Notes: generated by a model from the letters alone, not told the origin. A stretch of 64,000 nt of DNA from Burkholderia dolosa (GCF_902499135.1 NZ_CABVPR010000013.1:1-64000), one strand, 5' to 3'. Positions 20,589 to 33,165 are shown, numbered from the stretch's first letter. A program made the numbers and translations.

Positions 20589-21779
20589 TTGACACCCGAT
20601 AATTTGATCAACGCAGCGCTCGTCGGCATCGATTTCGGCAAGACCGATTTCGAAGCCAGTCTCGAAGAACTCAGTCTTCTCGCCTCCAGCGCGGGGGCTC
20701 ATCCCGCCGTCACTCTCACGGGCCGCCGTTCCAGTCCCGATGCCGCGATGTTCATCGGCAGCGGCAAAGCCGACGAACTGCGGCTTGCGTGCGACGCGCA
20801 CAACGTCGAAATCGTCATCTTCAACCACGCGCTTGCGCCGGCCCAGCAACGCAATCTGGAGCGTGCGCTTAACAGGCGCGTGGTCGATCGCACGAGCCTG
20901 ATCCTCGATATCTTCGCGCAACGCGCGCGCAGCCATGAAGGCAAGCTGCAGGTCGAGCTCGCGCAGCTGCAATATCTGTCGACTCGGCTGATCCGCGCGT
21001 GGACTCACCTCGAACGGCAAAAGGGCGGTATCGGTCTGCGCGGCCCCGGCGAAACGCAGCTGGAAACCGACCGTCGGCTGATCGGCGAGCGCATCAAGAT
21101 GCTGAAGTCGCGGCTCGATCGGCTGCGTCGTCAGCACAGCACGCAACGCCGGCAGCGTGCGCGCAGCGGCACGATGTCGGTGTCGCTCGTCGGCTATACG
21201 AACGCCGGCAAGTCGACGCTGTTCAATGCGCTGACGAAAGCGCAGGCCTACGCGGCCGACCAGTTGTTCGCGACGCTCGATACGACGTCGCGGCGCGTGT
21301 ATCTCGGCGACGAAGTCGGGCAGATCGTCGTGTCGGACACGGTCGGATTCATCCGCGAGCTGCCTCACCAACTGGTCGCCGCGTTTCGCGCGACCCTCGA
21401 GGAAACGATCCACGCGGATCTGCTGCTGCATGTGGTCGATGCGTCGAGCGCAGTGCGGCTCGAGCAGATCGAGCAGGTCAACGGCGTGCTGCACGAGATC
21501 GGCGCGGACACGATCCGCCAGGTGCTGGTGTTCAACAAGATCGATGCGGTACCTGAGCTGGCGGCCCGCGGCGACGCGGTCGAGCGGGACGAGTATGGTA
21601 ATATTTCGCGCGTCTTTTTGAGCGCGCGCACCGGTCAGGGACTCGACGCGTTGCGTGCCGCCATTGCCGAGATCGCCTCCGCGGAACATCTTTCCGGCGC
21701 GACGTTACCGAACGGTGCGCTCGACGGCGCGTCCACTGAACCACACGAAGACCGCACGATTTCCGAACACGGGCGCTAA
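20589..21779 (+). CDS. hflX: GTPase HflX (ribosome-splitting)
   Basis: A 396-residue GTPase that binds the 50S subunit and rescues heat-stalled ribosomes. The N-terminal HflX domain includes HPAVTLTGRR, FIGSGKADELR and the motif GIGLRGPGETQLETDRR. The G domain has the P-loop GYTNAGKSTLFNAL near residue 200, the switch DTVGFIRELPHQL and the NKID motif. The TTG at 20589 is taken because no ATG or GTG is available without loss of conserved sequence; its ribosome site is poor, so the start is tentative. Confidence 0.94.
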   Translation: MTPDNLINAALVGIDFGKTDFEASLEELSLLASSAGAHPAVTLTGRRSSPDAAMFIGSGKADELRLACDAHNVEIVIFNHALAPAQQRNLERALNRRVVDRTSLILDIFAQRARSHEGKLQVELAQLQYLSTRLIRAWTHLERQKGGIGLRGPGETQLETDRRLIGERIKMLKSRLDRLRRQHSTQRRQRARSGTMSVSLVGYTNAGKSTLFNALTKAQAYAADQLFATLDTTSRRVYLGDEVGQIVVSDTVGFIRELPHQLVAAFRATLEETIHADLLLHVVDASSAVRLEQIEQVNGVLHEIGADTIRQVLVFNKIDAVPELAARGDAVERDEYGNISRVFLSARTGQGLDALRAAIAEIASAEHLSGATLPNGALDGASTEPHEDRTISEHGR

Positions 21780-21826
21780 CCGGTCCCGGCCGGTTAGCCG
21801 GCGTCCAATCTGGTGAACAAACTCTG

Positions 21827-23161
21827 GTGAACGAATACAACGAGCGGAGTACCTGGCGACGGATGCGCGCCTTGCTGTCGATCAACGATCCCCGCTGGGG
21901 ACGCGGCGAAGGCAATGGCGGTTCCCGTCCCCGTGTAAACGAATCGAAGCGTCCGCCCGGCGGCGACGGTGACGGTCCGCCCGATCTCGACGAGATGTGG
22001 CGCAATTTCAACCGGCGTCTGAGCGGCCTGTTCGGCGGCCGAGGCGGCAACGGGCTGCGGCCCGACAACGGCCGCGCGGCGCGGGTCGGCGTCGGTATCG
22101 TGATCGGTGTGCTCGTCGCGATCTACGCGGGCAGCGGGCTGTTCGTCGTGCAGGAGGGCCAGACCGGCGTCGTGCTGCAGCTCGGCAAGCTCGCGGGCAC
22201 GGTCGGCCAGGGCGTGCACTGGCGTCCGCCGTATCCGTTCGCATCGCACGAGATCGTCGATACGTCGCAGGTCCGTTCGATCGAAGTCGGCCGCAACAAC
22301 GTCGTGCGTCTCGCAAACGTGAAAGAAGCCGCGATGCTCACGCGTGACGCCGACATCGTCGACGTGCGCTTCATCGTTCGCTACCGGATCCGTTCCGCCA
22401 CCGACTACCTGTTCCGCAGCGTCGATCCCGAGCGCAGCGTGTCGCAGGCCGCGCAGGCGGCCGTGCGCGCGATCGTCGGCACGCGCAGCGCAGCCGATAT
22501 CCTGAGCCAGGACCGCGACGCGCTGCGCGAGCAGATTTCCGCGGCAATCCAGCGCGATCTCGATCGCTATCGGTCGGGGCTCGAAGTGACGGCCGTCACG
22601 ATGCAGAGCATCGCGGCGCCCGAGCAGACGCAAGCGGCATATGCCGAAGTCGCGAAGGCGCGCGACGAACGCGAGGCCGCGAAACGCGCCGCCCAGGCGT
22701 ATGCGAACGACCTGCTGCCGAAGGCGCAGGGCGACGCCGCGAAACTCGTCGACGAAGCGAAGGCATACGCCGATCGCGTGGTGACGGAGGCCGAAGGCGA
22801 CGCCGATCGTTTCAAACAGGTGTACGCGCAGTATTCGAAAGCGCCGGCCGTGATCCGCGAGCGCATGTACCTGCAGACGATGCAGGAAATCTATTCGAAG
22901 GCGACGAAGGTGTTCGTCGGCAGCAACGGCGGCAGCAACGTCGTGTATCTGCCGCTCGACAAGCTCGTCGAGCAGGGGCGGCAAAGTGCGGCGGCGGCCG
23001 GCGCGTCGGCGCCCGACGCGGCGTCGGCGGCAACGGCCGGTGCGGCAGCGAGCGCACCGGCGAGCGCGGCATCGGCCGCAGCGACGCCGGCACCGGGCAG
23101 CGACGTGCTGCGATCGCGCGAAGCGTTCCGCAGCCGGTCGCGCGAAGACGATACGAAGTAA
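21827..23161 (+). CDS. hflK: FtsH protease modulator HflK
   Basis: A 444-residue membrane protein of the SPFH/prohibitin group. With HflC it forms a large periplasmic cage around the FtsH protease and tempers its activity. The N terminus is Gly/Arg-rich and cytoplasmic, then a transmembrane helix (GVGIVIGVLVAIYAGSGLFV) and the SPFH domain starting QEGQTGVVLQLGKL. The C-terminal tail is Ala/Ser-rich and likely disordered. The start is a GTG at 21827. hflC follows after 15 bases. Confidence 0.95.
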   Translation: MNEYNERSTWRRMRALLSINDPRWGRGEGNGGSRPRVNESKRPPGGDGDGPPDLDEMWRNFNRRLSGLFGGRGGNGLRPDNGRAARVGVGIVIGVLVAIYAGSGLFVVQEGQTGVVLQLGKLAGTVGQGVHWRPPYPFASHEIVDTSQVRSIEVGRNNVVRLANVKEAAMLTRDADIVDVRFIVRYRIRSATDYLFRSVDPERSVSQAAQAAVRAIVGTRSAADILSQDRDALREQISAAIQRDLDRYRSGLEVTAVTMQSIAAPEQTQAAYAEVAKARDEREAAKRAAQAYANDLLPKAQGDAAKLVDEAKAYADRVVTEAEGDADRFKQVYAQYSKAPAVIRERMYLQTMQEIYSKATKVFVGSNGGSNVVYLPLDKLVEQGRQSAAAAGASAPDAASAATAGAAASAPASAASAAATPAPGSDVLRSREAFRSRSREDDTK

Positions 23162-23176
23162 CGGAGAGCGCCGAAC

Positions 23177-24076
23177 ATGAACCGAATCATTGCGCTCGTC
23201 GTCGCAATCGTGATCGTCGCGTTTGCGGCATCGTCGACGATCCTGTCCGTCGATCCGCGGCATACGGCCGTGCTGTCCGGTCGCGACGGCGGCCAGCCCG
23301 AACTCGCGGGCCCCGGCATCCATTTCAAGCTGCCGCCGCCGTTGCAGACGGCCACGCTGATCGATACGCGCGTGCAGTCGTTCGAGTCGCCCGATCCGCT
23401 GCAACTGGCGACCGAAGACAAACACGATCTGCTCGTCGCGTACGCGGCCAAGTACCGCGTCAGCGACCCGATGAAGTACTTCACGGCAACGGGCGGCGAT
23501 CCGGCTGCGGCTGCCGATCGTCTCGCCGGTGCGCTGAAAGCCGCGCTCGGCGATGCGTTCGCCAAGCGTGCACTCGACGATGCGCTCGGCGGCCAACGCG
23601 AGATTGCCGATGCGGCCCGCGCCGCGGCACAGGCGCAGGCGTCCGCGTTCGGCGTCGAGCTGGTCGACGTACAGCTGACGCGCGTCGACTTGCCGGCCGC
23701 GCAGACCGATGCCGTCTACCAACGGATGATTGCCGCACTGCGCGATCAGGCCGCGCAGGTACGCGCCGAAAGCGCGGCCGACGTCGAGCGGATCAAGGCC
23801 GATGCCGAGCGCGAGCAGCAGGCGATCCTCGCGAACGCGTACAAGTCCGCGCAGACGATCAAGGGCGAGGGCGACGCGAAGGCCGCGACGATCGCCGCCG
23901 ATGCGTACGGCCGCGACCCGCAGTTCTATCAGTTCTACGCGAGCCTGCAGGCCTACCGGAATACCTTCAAGCGCAACGACATCATCGTCGTCGACCCCGA
24001 CAGCGAGTTCTTCCGCTTCATGCGCAGCCCGACGGGCGGCGCCGCACCGACGGCGCCCGCTCCCCGCAAACACTGA
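23177..24076 (+). CDS. hflC: FtsH protease modulator HflC
   Basis: A 299-residue partner of HflK. An N-terminal membrane anchor (IIALVVAIVIVAFAASSTIL) precedes the SPFH domain, with VDPRHTAVLSGRDGG at its start and a long Ala/Glu-rich helical region (residues about 160-240, AESAADVERIKADAEREQQ). Ends such as QFYQFYASLQAYRNTFKRND are typical of HflC. It is translated from ATG with GGAG about 10 bases upstream and is cotranscribed with hflK. Confidence 0.95.
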   Translation: MNRIIALVVAIVIVAFAASSTILSVDPRHTAVLSGRDGGQPELAGPGIHFKLPPPLQTATLIDTRVQSFESPDPLQLATEDKHDLLVAYAAKYRVSDPMKYFTATGGDPAAAADRLAGALKAALGDAFAKRALDDALGGQREIADAARAAAQAQASAFGVELVDVQLTRVDLPAAQTDAVYQRMIAALRDQAAQVRAESAADVERIKADAEREQQAILANAYKSAQTIKGEGDAKAATIAADAYGRDPQFYQFYASLQAYRNTFKRNDIIVVDPDSEFFRFMRSPTGGAAPTAPAPRKH

Positions 24077-24112
24077 CCTTGGGGCGCCGCGTCCGGCGGC
24101 GCCGTCGCTCGC

Positions 24113-24304
24113 ATGGACCTGGCTGGCTCGTTGTTGCTCGCAGTAGCGCTGATGCTGATCATCGAGGGAGCGTTTCCCTTCGTGTTTCCCGTCGCCTGGC
24201 GCGACACGTTTCGTAGAATAGCGGAGCGGCCGCCGCATCATATCCGGGTCGGCGGGCTGATCGTGATGGCGCTCGGGCTCGTGCTGCTGCTGCTCGCCAC
24301 TTGA
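24113..24304 (+). CDS. DUF2065 family small membrane protein
   Basis: A 63-residue protein with two hydrophobic helices (SLLLAVALMLIIEGAFPFVF and VGGLIVMALGLVLLLLAT) separated by a short basic loop. This fits the DUF2065/YjeT family, often encoded next to hflC and purA. No function has been established. It ends directly after its second membrane helix. Start and stop are clear and the reading frame keeps Burkholderia codon bias. Confidence 0.88.
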   Translation: MDLAGSLLLAVALMLIIEGAFPFVFPVAWRDTFRRIAERPPHHIRVGGLIVMALGLVLLLLAT

Positions 24305-24403
24305 TCCGGACGGCGCACCGGCCGTTCGTCCCGCCCGATTCCGATTTCCGATTCATTCGCGGCGCGCGTGTCGCGCGCCGTTTTCCGTCGTAGGACCGTA
24401 CCG

Positions 24404-25552
24404 ATGTCGACCTGGTTACTTCCCGAGAATATCGCCGACGTACTGCCGTCGGAAGCGCGCAAGATCGAGGAGCTGCGCCGCAGGCTGCTCGACCGCTTCC
24501 GTTCGTACGGCTACGAAATGGTGATGCCGCCGCTGCTCGAGTATCTCGAGTCACTGCTGACGAGCGGCGGTGCCGATCTGCGCCTGCGCACGTTCAAGCT
24601 GGTCGACCAGCTGTCGGGCCGCACGCTCGGCCTGCGCGCGGACATCACGCCGCAGGTCGCGCGGATCGATGCACATCTGCTGAACCGGCAGGGCGTCACG
24701 CGTCTCTGCTATGCGGGCCACGTGATGCATACGCGTCCGCGCGGGTTGCACGCGACGCGCGAGCAGATCCAGATCGGCGCCGAAATCTACGGGCATGCGG
24801 GGCTGGAAGCCGATCTCGAGATCCAGCAGCTGATGCTCGACGCGCTGAGGCTCGCGGGCCTGTCGCGCGTCCGCCTGGATCTCTGCCACGCCGGCGTGCT
24901 GGCTGCGTTGCTCGCGCGCGATGCGCAGGCCGCGGAGCGCGGCGAGGCGCTGTACGACGCGCTGTCGGGCAAGGACGTGCCGCTGCTGAACGAGCTGACC
25001 GACGATCTCGGTGCGGACACGCGCGCTGCGTTGCGCGCGCTGCCGCAACTGTACGGCGACGCGAGCGTGCTCGACGACGCGCGTGCGCGGCTGCCGGTGC
25101 TGCCCGAAATCACGCGCGCCCTGGACGATCTCGCGCAGCTGGCCGCGCAGGCCGAAGGCGCCGAAGTGGCGATCGATCTCGCCGATCTGCGTGGTTACGC
25201 GTATCACAGCGGCGCGATGTTCACCGCGTACATTGACGGCGTGCCGAACGCGATCGCACGCGGCGGCCGTTACGACCACGTCGGCCAGGCATACGGCCGC
25301 GCGCGCCCGGCGACCGGTTTCTCGCTGGATCTGCGCGAGCTCGCCCGGATTTCGCCGGTCGAGGCGCGCGGCACCGCGATTCTCGCGCCGTGGGCGCAGG
25401 ACGGCGCGCTGCGCGCGGCGGTCGCCGCGCTGCGCGATGCGGGCGAGGTCGTGATCCAGGCGCTGCCCGGGCATGACCACGTGCTGGACGAATTCGCGTG
25501 CGACCGTTCGCTTGTCGAGCGCAACGGCGCGTGGGTGGTCGAGCCCCGTTAA
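24404..25552 (+). CDS. hisZ: ATP phosphoribosyltransferase regulatory subunit HisZ
   Basis: A 382-residue paralogue of the histidyl-tRNA synthetase catalytic domain. HisZ combines with the short form of HisG and makes the first step of histidine synthesis sensitive to histidine. Visible landmarks are [20 protein letters not shown], the class II-like [15 protein letters not shown] and [15 protein letters not shown]; there is no anticodon-binding domain. The start MSTWLLPE at 24404 fits the family. No other his biosynthetic gene is nearby, so HisG must be encoded elsewhere. Confidence 0.94.
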   Translation: MSTWLLPENIADVLPSEARKIEELRRRLLDRFRSYGYEMVMPPLLEYLESLLTSGGADLRLRTFKLVDQLSGRTLGLRADITPQVARIDAHLLNRQGVTRLCYAGHVMHTRPRGLHATREQIQIGAEIYGHAGLEADLEIQQLMLDALRLAGLSRVRLDLCHAGVLAALLARDAQAAERGEALYDALSGKDVPLLNELTDDLGADTRAALRALPQLYGDASVLDDARARLPVLPEITRALDDLAQLAAQAEGAEVAIDLADLRGYAYHSGAMFTAYIDGVPNAIARGGRYDHVGQAYGRARPATGFSLDLRELARISPVEARGTAILAPWAQDGALRAAVAALRDAGEVVIQALPGHDHVLDEFACDRSLVERNGAWVVEPR

Positions 25553-25632
25553 ACAGGCGTTCGCGGTGCGTGCTTCGGCATGCATATCGTTGAAGCGAAA
25601 CGGAAAAATTCGGAATCGCCCGCGAACATAGG

Positions 25633-25638
25633 TAAAAT
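25633..25638 (+). promoter_or_regulatory. Possible -10 element for purA
   Basis: TAAAAT lies 27 bases before the purA start in an AT-rich patch, with TTCGGA 18 bases upstream as a weak -35. It suggests that purA is not only read from hisZ. Confidence 0.4.
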
Positions 25639-25656
25639 ACGTTTTTAACCAGCTAA

Positions 25657-27011
<1,355 letters not shown>

Positions 27012-27012
<1 letters not shown>

Positions 27013-27614
27013 TGTCGATGACGCAGCAAATCACGATGACGGCGGCAGACCTGATGACCGATCCGCGCAACGACGACAAGAACCTGTGGGTGGGCTGGGA
27101 CGAATACCACCGCCTGATCGAACTGCTCGCGCTGCAGGTGCATGCGTCGGGCTGGAAGTTCGACCAGATCCTGTGCCTCGCGCGCGGCGGCCTGCGGGTC
27201 GGCGACCAGCTGTCGCGCATCTACGACGTGCCGCTCGCGATCCTCGCGACGAGTTCGTACCGGGAAGCTGCCGGCCGCGAACAGGGCGAGCTCGACATCG
27301 CGCAGTACATCACGATGACGCGCGGCAATCTCGCGGGCAACGTGCTGCTCGTCGACGATCTCGTCGACTCGGGCGTCACGCTCGCGCGCGTGCAGGAGCA
27401 CCTGAAGGAGCGTTATCCGGCCGTCACGGCCGTGCGCTCGGCCGTGCTCTGGTACAAGGCCTGCTCGAAGGTCAAGCCCGACTATCACACGCAGTTCCTG
27501 CCGACGAACCCGTGGATTCATCAGCCGTTCGAGGAGTGGGACACCGTACGTCCGCACAACCTCGAGGCGTGGATCAAGCGCGGTCGCGCGCAGCGCGACG
27601 GCTCGGGCGCGTAA
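27012..27614 (+). CDS. Phosphoribosyltransferase family protein
   Basis: A 200-residue PRTase of the purine type. The PRPP-binding loop is VLLVDDLVDSGVTL, and a purine-PRTase-like N-terminal segment reads QILCLARGGLRVGDQLSR. Translational coupling to purA, with overlap of stop and start as TAATG, suggests a role in purine salvage, for example of xanthine, guanine or hypoxanthine. The precise base specificity cannot be read. An alternative ATG two codons later (27018) is possible. Confidence 0.87.
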
Positions 27615-27642
27615 GCGGCCGGCCGATCGACGGAAAGCCTGC

Positions 27643-27669
27643 TACGGCGCCGCTTGCGGCGCCGTTTTT
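27643..27669 (+). terminator. Intrinsic terminator after the purA-phosphoribosyltransferase pair
   Basis: A perfect 10-bp stem (ACGGCGCCGC at 27644-27653, GCGGCGCCGT at 27656-27665) ends in TTTTT. It closes the long forward run that begins at ndk. Confidence 0.85.
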
Positions 27670-27884
27670 CGTTGGTGCGCCGGCTTGCTCGGCGCGATGG
27701 CCGGTGTGCCCGTAGGCAGCCGGCCCGGCCCCGGCTATGATGGCCCTGCCACAGCTCGCGGCGGATTGCATGTGCAGCGTGGATCACGTGGCTTCACGGC
27801 AACAGCGCAGGGCGGTGTTTCACGGGTGCGCGAGTAGAATAGCGCTCGTTTTGTCCGAATCCGGACCCGATTATTACGCTTTAT

Positions 27885-29798
27885 ATGAACGACACGATCC
27901 ACGCGACCGACGCCGCCCACGCGCATTCGACGCACCAACATTCGATGCGCTCGCTCGCGATAGCGGCTATCGGCGTCGTGTTCGGCGACATCGGCACGAG
28001 CCCGCTGTATTCGCTGAAGGAGGCATTCAGTCCCGCGCACGGCATTCCGCTCACCGAAAGCTCGATTCTCGGCGTGATCTCGCTGCTGTTCTGGGCGATC
28101 ATCCTGGTGGTCGGCGTCAAGTACCTGCTGTTCGTGATGCGCGCGGACAACAACGGCGAAGGCGGCGTGCTCGCGCTGATGGCGCTGTCGCTGCGCCCGC
28201 TCGATTCGAAGACCCGCCTCACCGGCGCGCTGATGGCGCTCGGCATATTCGGCGCGTGCATGTTCTACGGGGACGCGGTGATCACGCCCGCGATCTCGGT
28301 GATGTCGGCCGTCGAAGGTCTCGAAATCGCGACGCCGCATCTGTCCCATCTCGTATTGCCGATCACGATCGTGATCCTGATCGCACTGTTCTGGATCCAG
28401 CGTCACGGCACCGCGACCGTCGGCAAGCTGTTCGGGCCGATCATGGTGCTGTGGTTCGTCGCGATCGCGGCGCTCGGCGTCTATCACATCGTGCGCGTGC
28501 CCGGCATCATTGCGGCGATCAATCCCTATTACGCAGCGTCGTTCATGTCCGAGCACCTGCTGCAGGCGTACGTCGTACTCGGTTCGGTCGTGCTGGTGCT
28601 GACCGGTGCGGAAGCGCTGTACGCGGACATGGGGCACTTCGGCGCGAAGCCGATCCGGTTTGCTGCGTACACCTTGGTGATGCCGTCGCTGGTGCTGAAC
28701 TACTTCGGTCAGGGCGCGCTGCTGATCCAGAACCCGAAGGCGATCGAAAACCCGTTCTTCCTGTTGGCGCCCGAATGGGCGCTGCTGCCGCTCGTCGTGC
28801 TGTCGACGGTCGCGACCGTGATCGCGTCGCAGGCGGTGATCTCCGGCGCGTATTCGCTGACGTCGCAGGCGATCCAGCTCGGCTACGTGCCGCGCATGAA
28901 GGTGCTGCACACGTCCGAGCTCGCGATCGGTCAGATCTACGTGCCGGTCGTGAACTGGCTGCTGCTGTTCGTGATTCTCTGCATCGTGATCGGCTTCAAG
29001 AGCTCCGACAATCTCGCCGCCGCGTACGGGATCGCCGTGACCGCGACGATGGTGATCACGACGGTGCTCGCGTGCGTCGTGATGGTGAACGTATGGAACT
29101 GGAACCGGCTGCTGGTCGGCGCGATAATCACGGTGTTCCTCGCGATCGACCTCGGCTTCTTCGGCGCGAACCTGCTGAAGGTCGCGCAGGGCGGCTGGCT
29201 GCCGCTCGGCATCGGCGCGCTGCTGTTCTTCCTGCTGATGACCTGGTACAAGGGGCGGCACATCGTCAAGGAGCGCACGGCCGCCGACGGCATTCCGCTC
29301 GAGCCGTTCCTGCAGGGCTTGCTTGCGCATCCGCCGCATCGCGTGTCGGGCACCGCGATCTATCTGACCGGCAACGACAAGCTGGTGCCCGTCAGCCTGC
29401 TGCACAACCTGAAGCACAACAAGGTGCTGCACGAACGGACGATCTTCCTGACGTTCGTCACGCGCGACATCCCGTATGTGCGCGACGACAAGCGCCTGAG
29501 CGCACGCGACGCGGGCGGCGGGCTGTACATCGCCAAGGCCGAGTACGGCTTCAACGAGACGCCGGACGTCAAAGCGGTGCTCGAGGAATTCGGCCGCACG
29601 CACGACATGACGTTCGAGCTGATGGATACGTCGTTCTTCCTTGCGCGCGAGACGGTCGTGCCGACGCATCTGCCCGGCATGTCGATCTGGCGCGAACGCG
29701 TGTTCGCGTGGATGCATCAGAACGCCGCGAAGCCGACCGACTTCTTTGCGATTCCGGCGAACCGCGTCGTCGAACTCGGCACGAAGATCGAGATTTGA
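27885..29798 (+). CDS. kup: Low-affinity potassium uptake protein Kup
   Basis: A 637-residue KUP/HAK family potassium:proton symporter. About twelve membrane helices are visible in the first 440 residues, beginning with [20 protein letters not shown], the family signature. [20 protein letters not shown] and [17 protein letters not shown] are also typical. The last 180 residues form a soluble cytoplasmic domain. The ATG at 27885 is followed by a His-rich stretch. It is flanked by terminators and is probably monocistronic. Confidence 0.96.
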   Translation: MNDTIHATDAAHAHSTHQHSMRSLAIAAIGVVFGDIGTSPLYSLKEAFSPAHGIPLTESSILGVISLLFWAIILVVGVKYLLFVMRADNNGEGGVLALMALSLRPLDSKTRLTGALMALGIFGACMFYGDAVITPAISVMSAVEGLEIATPHLSHLVLPITIVILIALFWIQRHGTATVGKLFGPIMVLWFVAIAALGVYHIVRVPGIIAAINPYYAASFMSEHLLQAYVVLGSVVLVLTGAEALYADMGHFGAKPIRFAAYTLVMPSLVLNYFGQGALLIQNPKAIENPFFLLAPEWALLPLVVLSTVATVIASQAVISGAYSLTSQAIQLGYVPRMKVLHTSELAIGQIYVPVVNWLLLFVILCIVIGFKSSDNLAAAYGIAVTATMVITTVLACVVMVNVWNWNRLLVGAIITVFLAIDLGFFGANLLKVAQGGWLPLGIGALLFFLLMTWYKGRHIVKERTAADGIPLEPFLQGLLAHPPHRVSGTAIYLTGNDKLVPVSLLHNLKHNKVLHERTIFLTFVTRDIPYVRDDKRLSARDAGGGLYIAKAEYGFNETPDVKAVLEEFGRTHDMTFELMDTSFFLARETVVPTHLPGMSIWRERVFAWMHQNAAKPTDFFAIPANRVVELGTKIEI

Positions 29799-29866
29799 CG
29801 ACGACCGCAACGAAGACGGCGCGCTGCGCCGCTCTGCGCCGCGACGTCGAACGGCGTCGTCGAAAT

Positions 29867-29897
29867 GAAAAAAGCCCGCCGTCAGGCGGGCTTTTTC
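29867..29897. terminator. Bidirectional terminator between kup and tex
   Basis: A perfect 9-bp stem (AAGCCCGCC at 29872-29880, GGCGGGCTT at 29885-29893) has loop GTCA, an A run on the left and a T run on the right. It serves both convergent genes. Confidence 0.88.
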
Positions 29898-29927
29898 CTG
29901 TCGCGAAGACGCGAACGACCGTCGCGC

Positions 29928-32252
29928 TCAGCGCTGCTTGAGCTTCGCGAACGCGGCGGCCATCGCGCCGGCCGGTTCCGGCTCGCGCGAGCGCTGCGGA
30001 CGCGCGGCGCCGCGGCCGGCATTGCCGCGGTCCTGGCCGCCGCGTTGCGACACGCCGGGCGCCGCTTCGTCGTCGAGCCGCATCGTTAGCGAAATGCGCT
30101 GCCGCTTCACGTCGACGTCGAGCACCTTCACCTTGACGACTTGCCCGGCCTTCACGACCTCGTGCGGATCCTTGATGAACTTCGTCGACATCGCGGACAC
30201 GTGCACGAGCCCGTCCTGATGCACGCCGATGTCGACGAACGCGCCGAACGCGGCAACGTTCGTCACGACGCCTTCGAGCAGCATGCCGGGCACGAGGTCG
30301 GACACCTTCTCGACGCCTTCACGGAACGTCGCGGTCTTGAACTCGGGACGCGGATCGCGGCCCGGCTTCTCGAGCTCGGCCAGAATGTCGCGCACGGTCG
30401 GCAAGCCGAAACGTTCGTCGACGAATTCGGCCGGTGACAGCCCGGCCAGCGCGTCGCGATTGCCGAGCACGTCGTCGATGCGCTTGCTGATCTTCGCGAG
30501 GATCCGTTCGACGACCGGATACGCTTCCGGGTGCACCGACGACCGATCGAGCGGATTCTCGCCGCCGTTGATGCGCAGGAAGCCGGCCGCCTGCTCGAAC
30601 GTCTTGTCGCCGAGGCGCGGCACCTTGCGCAGATGCTCGCGGGACGGGAACGGACCGTTCGCGTCCCGATAGTCGACGATGTTGCGCGCGAGCGTCGCGT
30701 TCAGGCCCGACACGCGCGCGAGCAGCGCGACCGATGCGGTATTCGCGTCGACGCCGACCGCGTTCACGCAGTCTTCGACGACCGCATCGAGCGAGCGCGC
30801 GAGTTCGCGCTGGTTCACGTCATGTTGGTACTGGCCGACACCGATCGCCTTCGGCTCGATCTTCACGAGTTCCGCGAGCGGATCCTGCAGACGACGCGCG
30901 ATCGACACGGCGCCGCGCAGCGACACGTCGAGTTCCGGGAATTCCTTCGCGGCGAGCTCGGACGCCGAGTAGACCGACGCGCCGGCCTCCGACACGACGA
31001 TCTTCTGCAGGCGCAGCTCCGGATGCTTCGCGATCAGCTCGCTCGCGAGCTTGTCGGTCTCGCGCGACGCGGTGCCGTTGCCGATGCTGATCAGCTCGGC
31101 CTGCGTCTGCGCGGCGAGGCGCGCGAGCTTCGCGATCGAACCGTCCCAGTCGCGCCGCGGCTCGTGCGGGTAGATCGTGTCGGTTGCGAGCAGCTTGCCG
31201 GTGCGATCGACGACCGCGACCTTCACGCCGGTGCGCAGCCCCGGATCGAGGCCGATCACGGCTTTCGGGCCGGCCGGCGCCGCGAGCAGCAGATCCTTCA
31301 GATTGCGCGCGAACACGCGGATCGCCTCGGCTTCGGCCGTGTCGCGCAGTTGCGTGAGCAGTTCGTTCTCGATGTGCGGCTGCACCTTCACGCGCCAGCA
31401 CCAGCGACACACGTCGGACAGCCACTTGTCGGCCGGCCGGTTCTGGTTCGAGATGCCGAAATGGCGCGCGATCATCGCCTCGCCGGGATGCGGCACCTGT
31501 GCATCGAGCTCGTCGCCGAGCCCGAGCCGGATCGTCAGCACGCCGGCGTTGCGGCCGCGGAACAGCGCGAGCGCGCGGTGCGACGGCACGGTCTTGATCG
31601 TTTCCGCGTAATCGTAATAGTCGCGGAATTTCTCGCCTTCCTCGCTTTCCTTGCCGTCGACGACCGCCGACGACACGACGCCCTGGTTGTACAGATAGTC
31701 GCGCAGCTTGCCGAGCAGCTCGGCGGTTTCGCCGAATTGCTCGGACAGGATGTCGCGCGCGCCGTCGAGTGCGGCCTTCACGTCGGCGACGCCCTTGTCG
31801 GCGTCGACGTATGCGGCGGCTTCGGCTTGCGGGTCGAGCAGCGGATTCGCGAGCAGCGCATGCGCGAGCGGTTCGAGCCCGGCTTCGCGCGCGATCTGCG
31901 CGCGCGTGCGGCGCTTCGGCTTGTACGGCAGGTAAAGGTCTTCGAGCACCTGTTTGCTGTCGGCCGCATCGATCGCGGCGCGCAGTTCGTCGGTCAGCTT
32001 GCCCTGTTCGTCGATGCTCGCGACGATCGCCGCGCGGCGATCCTCGAGCTCGCGCAGATACAGGAGACGTTCCTCGAGCTGGCGCAGCTGCGTGTCGTCC
32101 AGGTTGCCAGTCGCTTCCTTGCGGTATCGGGCAATGAACGGAACGGTCGAGCCTTCGTCGAGAAGTTGCACTGCCGCCGCGACCTGGCGCGGCTGGACGG
32201 ACAGTTCGGTGGCGATGCGCTGTACGATCTTGAGTGCTACGGTTTCCGTCAT
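29928..32252 (-). CDS. tex: Tex family transcription accessory protein (YhgF-like)
   Basis: A 774-residue Tex protein, a conserved RNA-binding transcription factor with a YqgF-like resolvase fold, helix-hairpin-helix domains and an S1 domain. N-terminal [18 protein letters not shown], the YqgF-like segment [20 protein letters not shown], and the S1 domain at about residues 653-725 ([20 protein letters not shown]) are clear. The tail after S1 is Arg/Gly/Pro-rich. The start at 32252 is chosen because MTETVALK matches the family; the frame continues upstream without conserved sequence. Confidence 0.95.
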   Translation of the reverse strand: MTETVALKIVQRIATELSVQPRQVAAAVQLLDEGSTVPFIARYRKEATGNLDDTQLRQLEERLLYLRELEDRRAAIVASIDEQGKLTDELRAAIDAADSKQVLEDLYLPYKPKRRTRAQIAREAGLEPLAHALLANPLLDPQAEAAAYVDADKGVADVKAALDGARDILSEQFGETAELLGKLRDYLYNQGVVSSAVVDGKESEEGEKFRDYYDYAETIKTVPSHRALALFRGRNAGVLTIRLGLGDELDAQVPHPGEAMIARHFGISNQNRPADKWLSDVCRWCWRVKVQPHIENELLTQLRDTAEAEAIRVFARNLKDLLLAAPAGPKAVIGLDPGLRTGVKVAVVDRTGKLLATDTIYPHEPRRDWDGSIAKLARLAAQTQAELISIGNGTASRETDKLASELIAKHPELRLQKIVVSEAGASVYSASELAAKEFPELDVSLRGAVSIARRLQDPLAELVKIEPKAIGVGQYQHDVNQRELARSLDAVVEDCVNAVGVDANTASVALLARVSGLNATLARNIVDYRDANGPFPSREHLRKVPRLGDKTFEQAAGFLRINGGENPLDRSSVHPEAYPVVERILAKISKRIDDVLGNRDALAGLSPAEFVDERFGLPTVRDILAELEKPGRDPRPEFKTATFREGVEKVSDLVPGMLLEGVVTNVAAFGAFVDIGVHQDGLVHVSAMSTKFIKDPHEVVKAGQVVKVKVLDVDVKRQRISLTMRLDDEAAPGVSQRGGQDRGNAGRGAARPQRSREPEPAGAMAAAFAKLKQR

Positions 32253-32412
32253 GTCGTGGATGATCTGCCTGCTGAAATCGCGGCGCGGGCGCGAGGCCCG
32301 CAGCGGCGGGCCGCGCGACGGGCCCGCGCAAGCCGATGCCGCGGGTGAGTGAAGCGGGGCATTTTGCCATAAATGGCGGAGCGTCCAGCCGGGGGGTGAT
32401 AGAATTTGACGC

Positions 32413-33165
32413 ATGTCCCGCAGCTTTCCTACGACGTTGCAAACTTCCCGCATTTCTCTCGTCGCGCTTGGCGCAGCGCTTGCCGCCGTTTTGTCCGTCG
32501 CGCCTTCCGGCGCGTACGCGCAGGCGTCGGCGGCCGCCGTGCCGGATGCTGCCGACGCGGCGCCGGTGGCCGCTTCCGCCGCACTCGATTTCGATGCCCG
32601 TCAAAAAGTGCTCAATCAACGCTCCGCGGAAAACGATTATCGTTATGCGGTGGCCGAACACGATTGCTACAGCAAGTTCTTCGTCAATCACTGTCTCGGC
32701 AAGGCGCGCGACCGGATGCGCGAAGAGCGGGCGAGCATTCGCCAGGAGCAGCTGGCGCTCGACGATGAGCAGCGTGCGGTGCGCGCGCAGCAGCGCGACC
32801 GGCAGATCGCGTTGAAGCAGGCGCAGAACGAGGCCGAAGCGCCGCAGCGCGCGGCGAACGAGGCGGCGAACGCCGCAGCGTTCCGCGACAAGCAGGAGCA
32901 GAATGCACTGAAGCAGGCGCAGCGCGGTGCGGAGGGCCCGCAGCGCGCGGCCAACAAGCAGGCATACGACCAGAAGCAGGCCGACTTCCAGCGCAAGCTC
33001 GACGAAGCGCACCGCGAGGCTGCGCAAAAGGCGCAGGAGCGCGCGGAAAACGCCGCGCGCTACGAGCAGAAGCAACGGGAGGCGGCGCAGCACAAGGCCG
33101 ATGTCGAGCGGCGTCAGCAGGAAGCGGCCGAGAAGGCCAGGCAGCAACAGCAGCAGGGGCAGTAA
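32413..33165 (+). CDS. Secreted coiled-coil protein of unknown function
   Basis: A 250-residue protein I do not recognise. A signal peptide (about residues 1-36, ending SGAYAQA) leads to a short conserved-looking segment with two cysteines ([19 protein letters not shown]). The rest, about 140 residues, is a highly charged Ala/Gln/Glu/Arg helix, almost certainly a long coiled coil. Two copies of a 16-residue unit can be aligned ([16 protein letters not shown] and [16 protein letters not shown]). The C terminus ends in a Gln run. It is divergent from tex, with 160 bases between the starts. Confidence 0.75.
   Translation: MSRSFPTTLQTSRISLVALGAALAAVLSVAPSGAYAQASAAAVPDAADAAPVAASAALDFDARQKVLNQRSAENDYRYAVAEHDCYSKFFVNHCLGKARDRMREERASIRQEQLALDDEQRAVRAQQRDRQIALKQAQNEAEAPQRAANEAANAAAFRDKQEQNALKQAQRGAEGPQRAANKQAYDQKQADFQRKLDEAHREAAQKAQERAENAARYEQKQREAAQHKADVERRQQEAAEKARQQQQQGQ

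Noticed and set aside
21794-24241. An 815-codon reverse frame opposite hflK and hflC
   Set aside because: It is a shadow of two coding frames and shows no domain, signal peptide or ribosome site.
27735-29810. A 691-codon open frame on the reverse strand, opposite kup
   Set aside because: It mirrors the kup frame exactly and its protein is an Arg/His/Asp-rich shadow without known motifs. Long antisense frames are expected in DNA with this GC bias.
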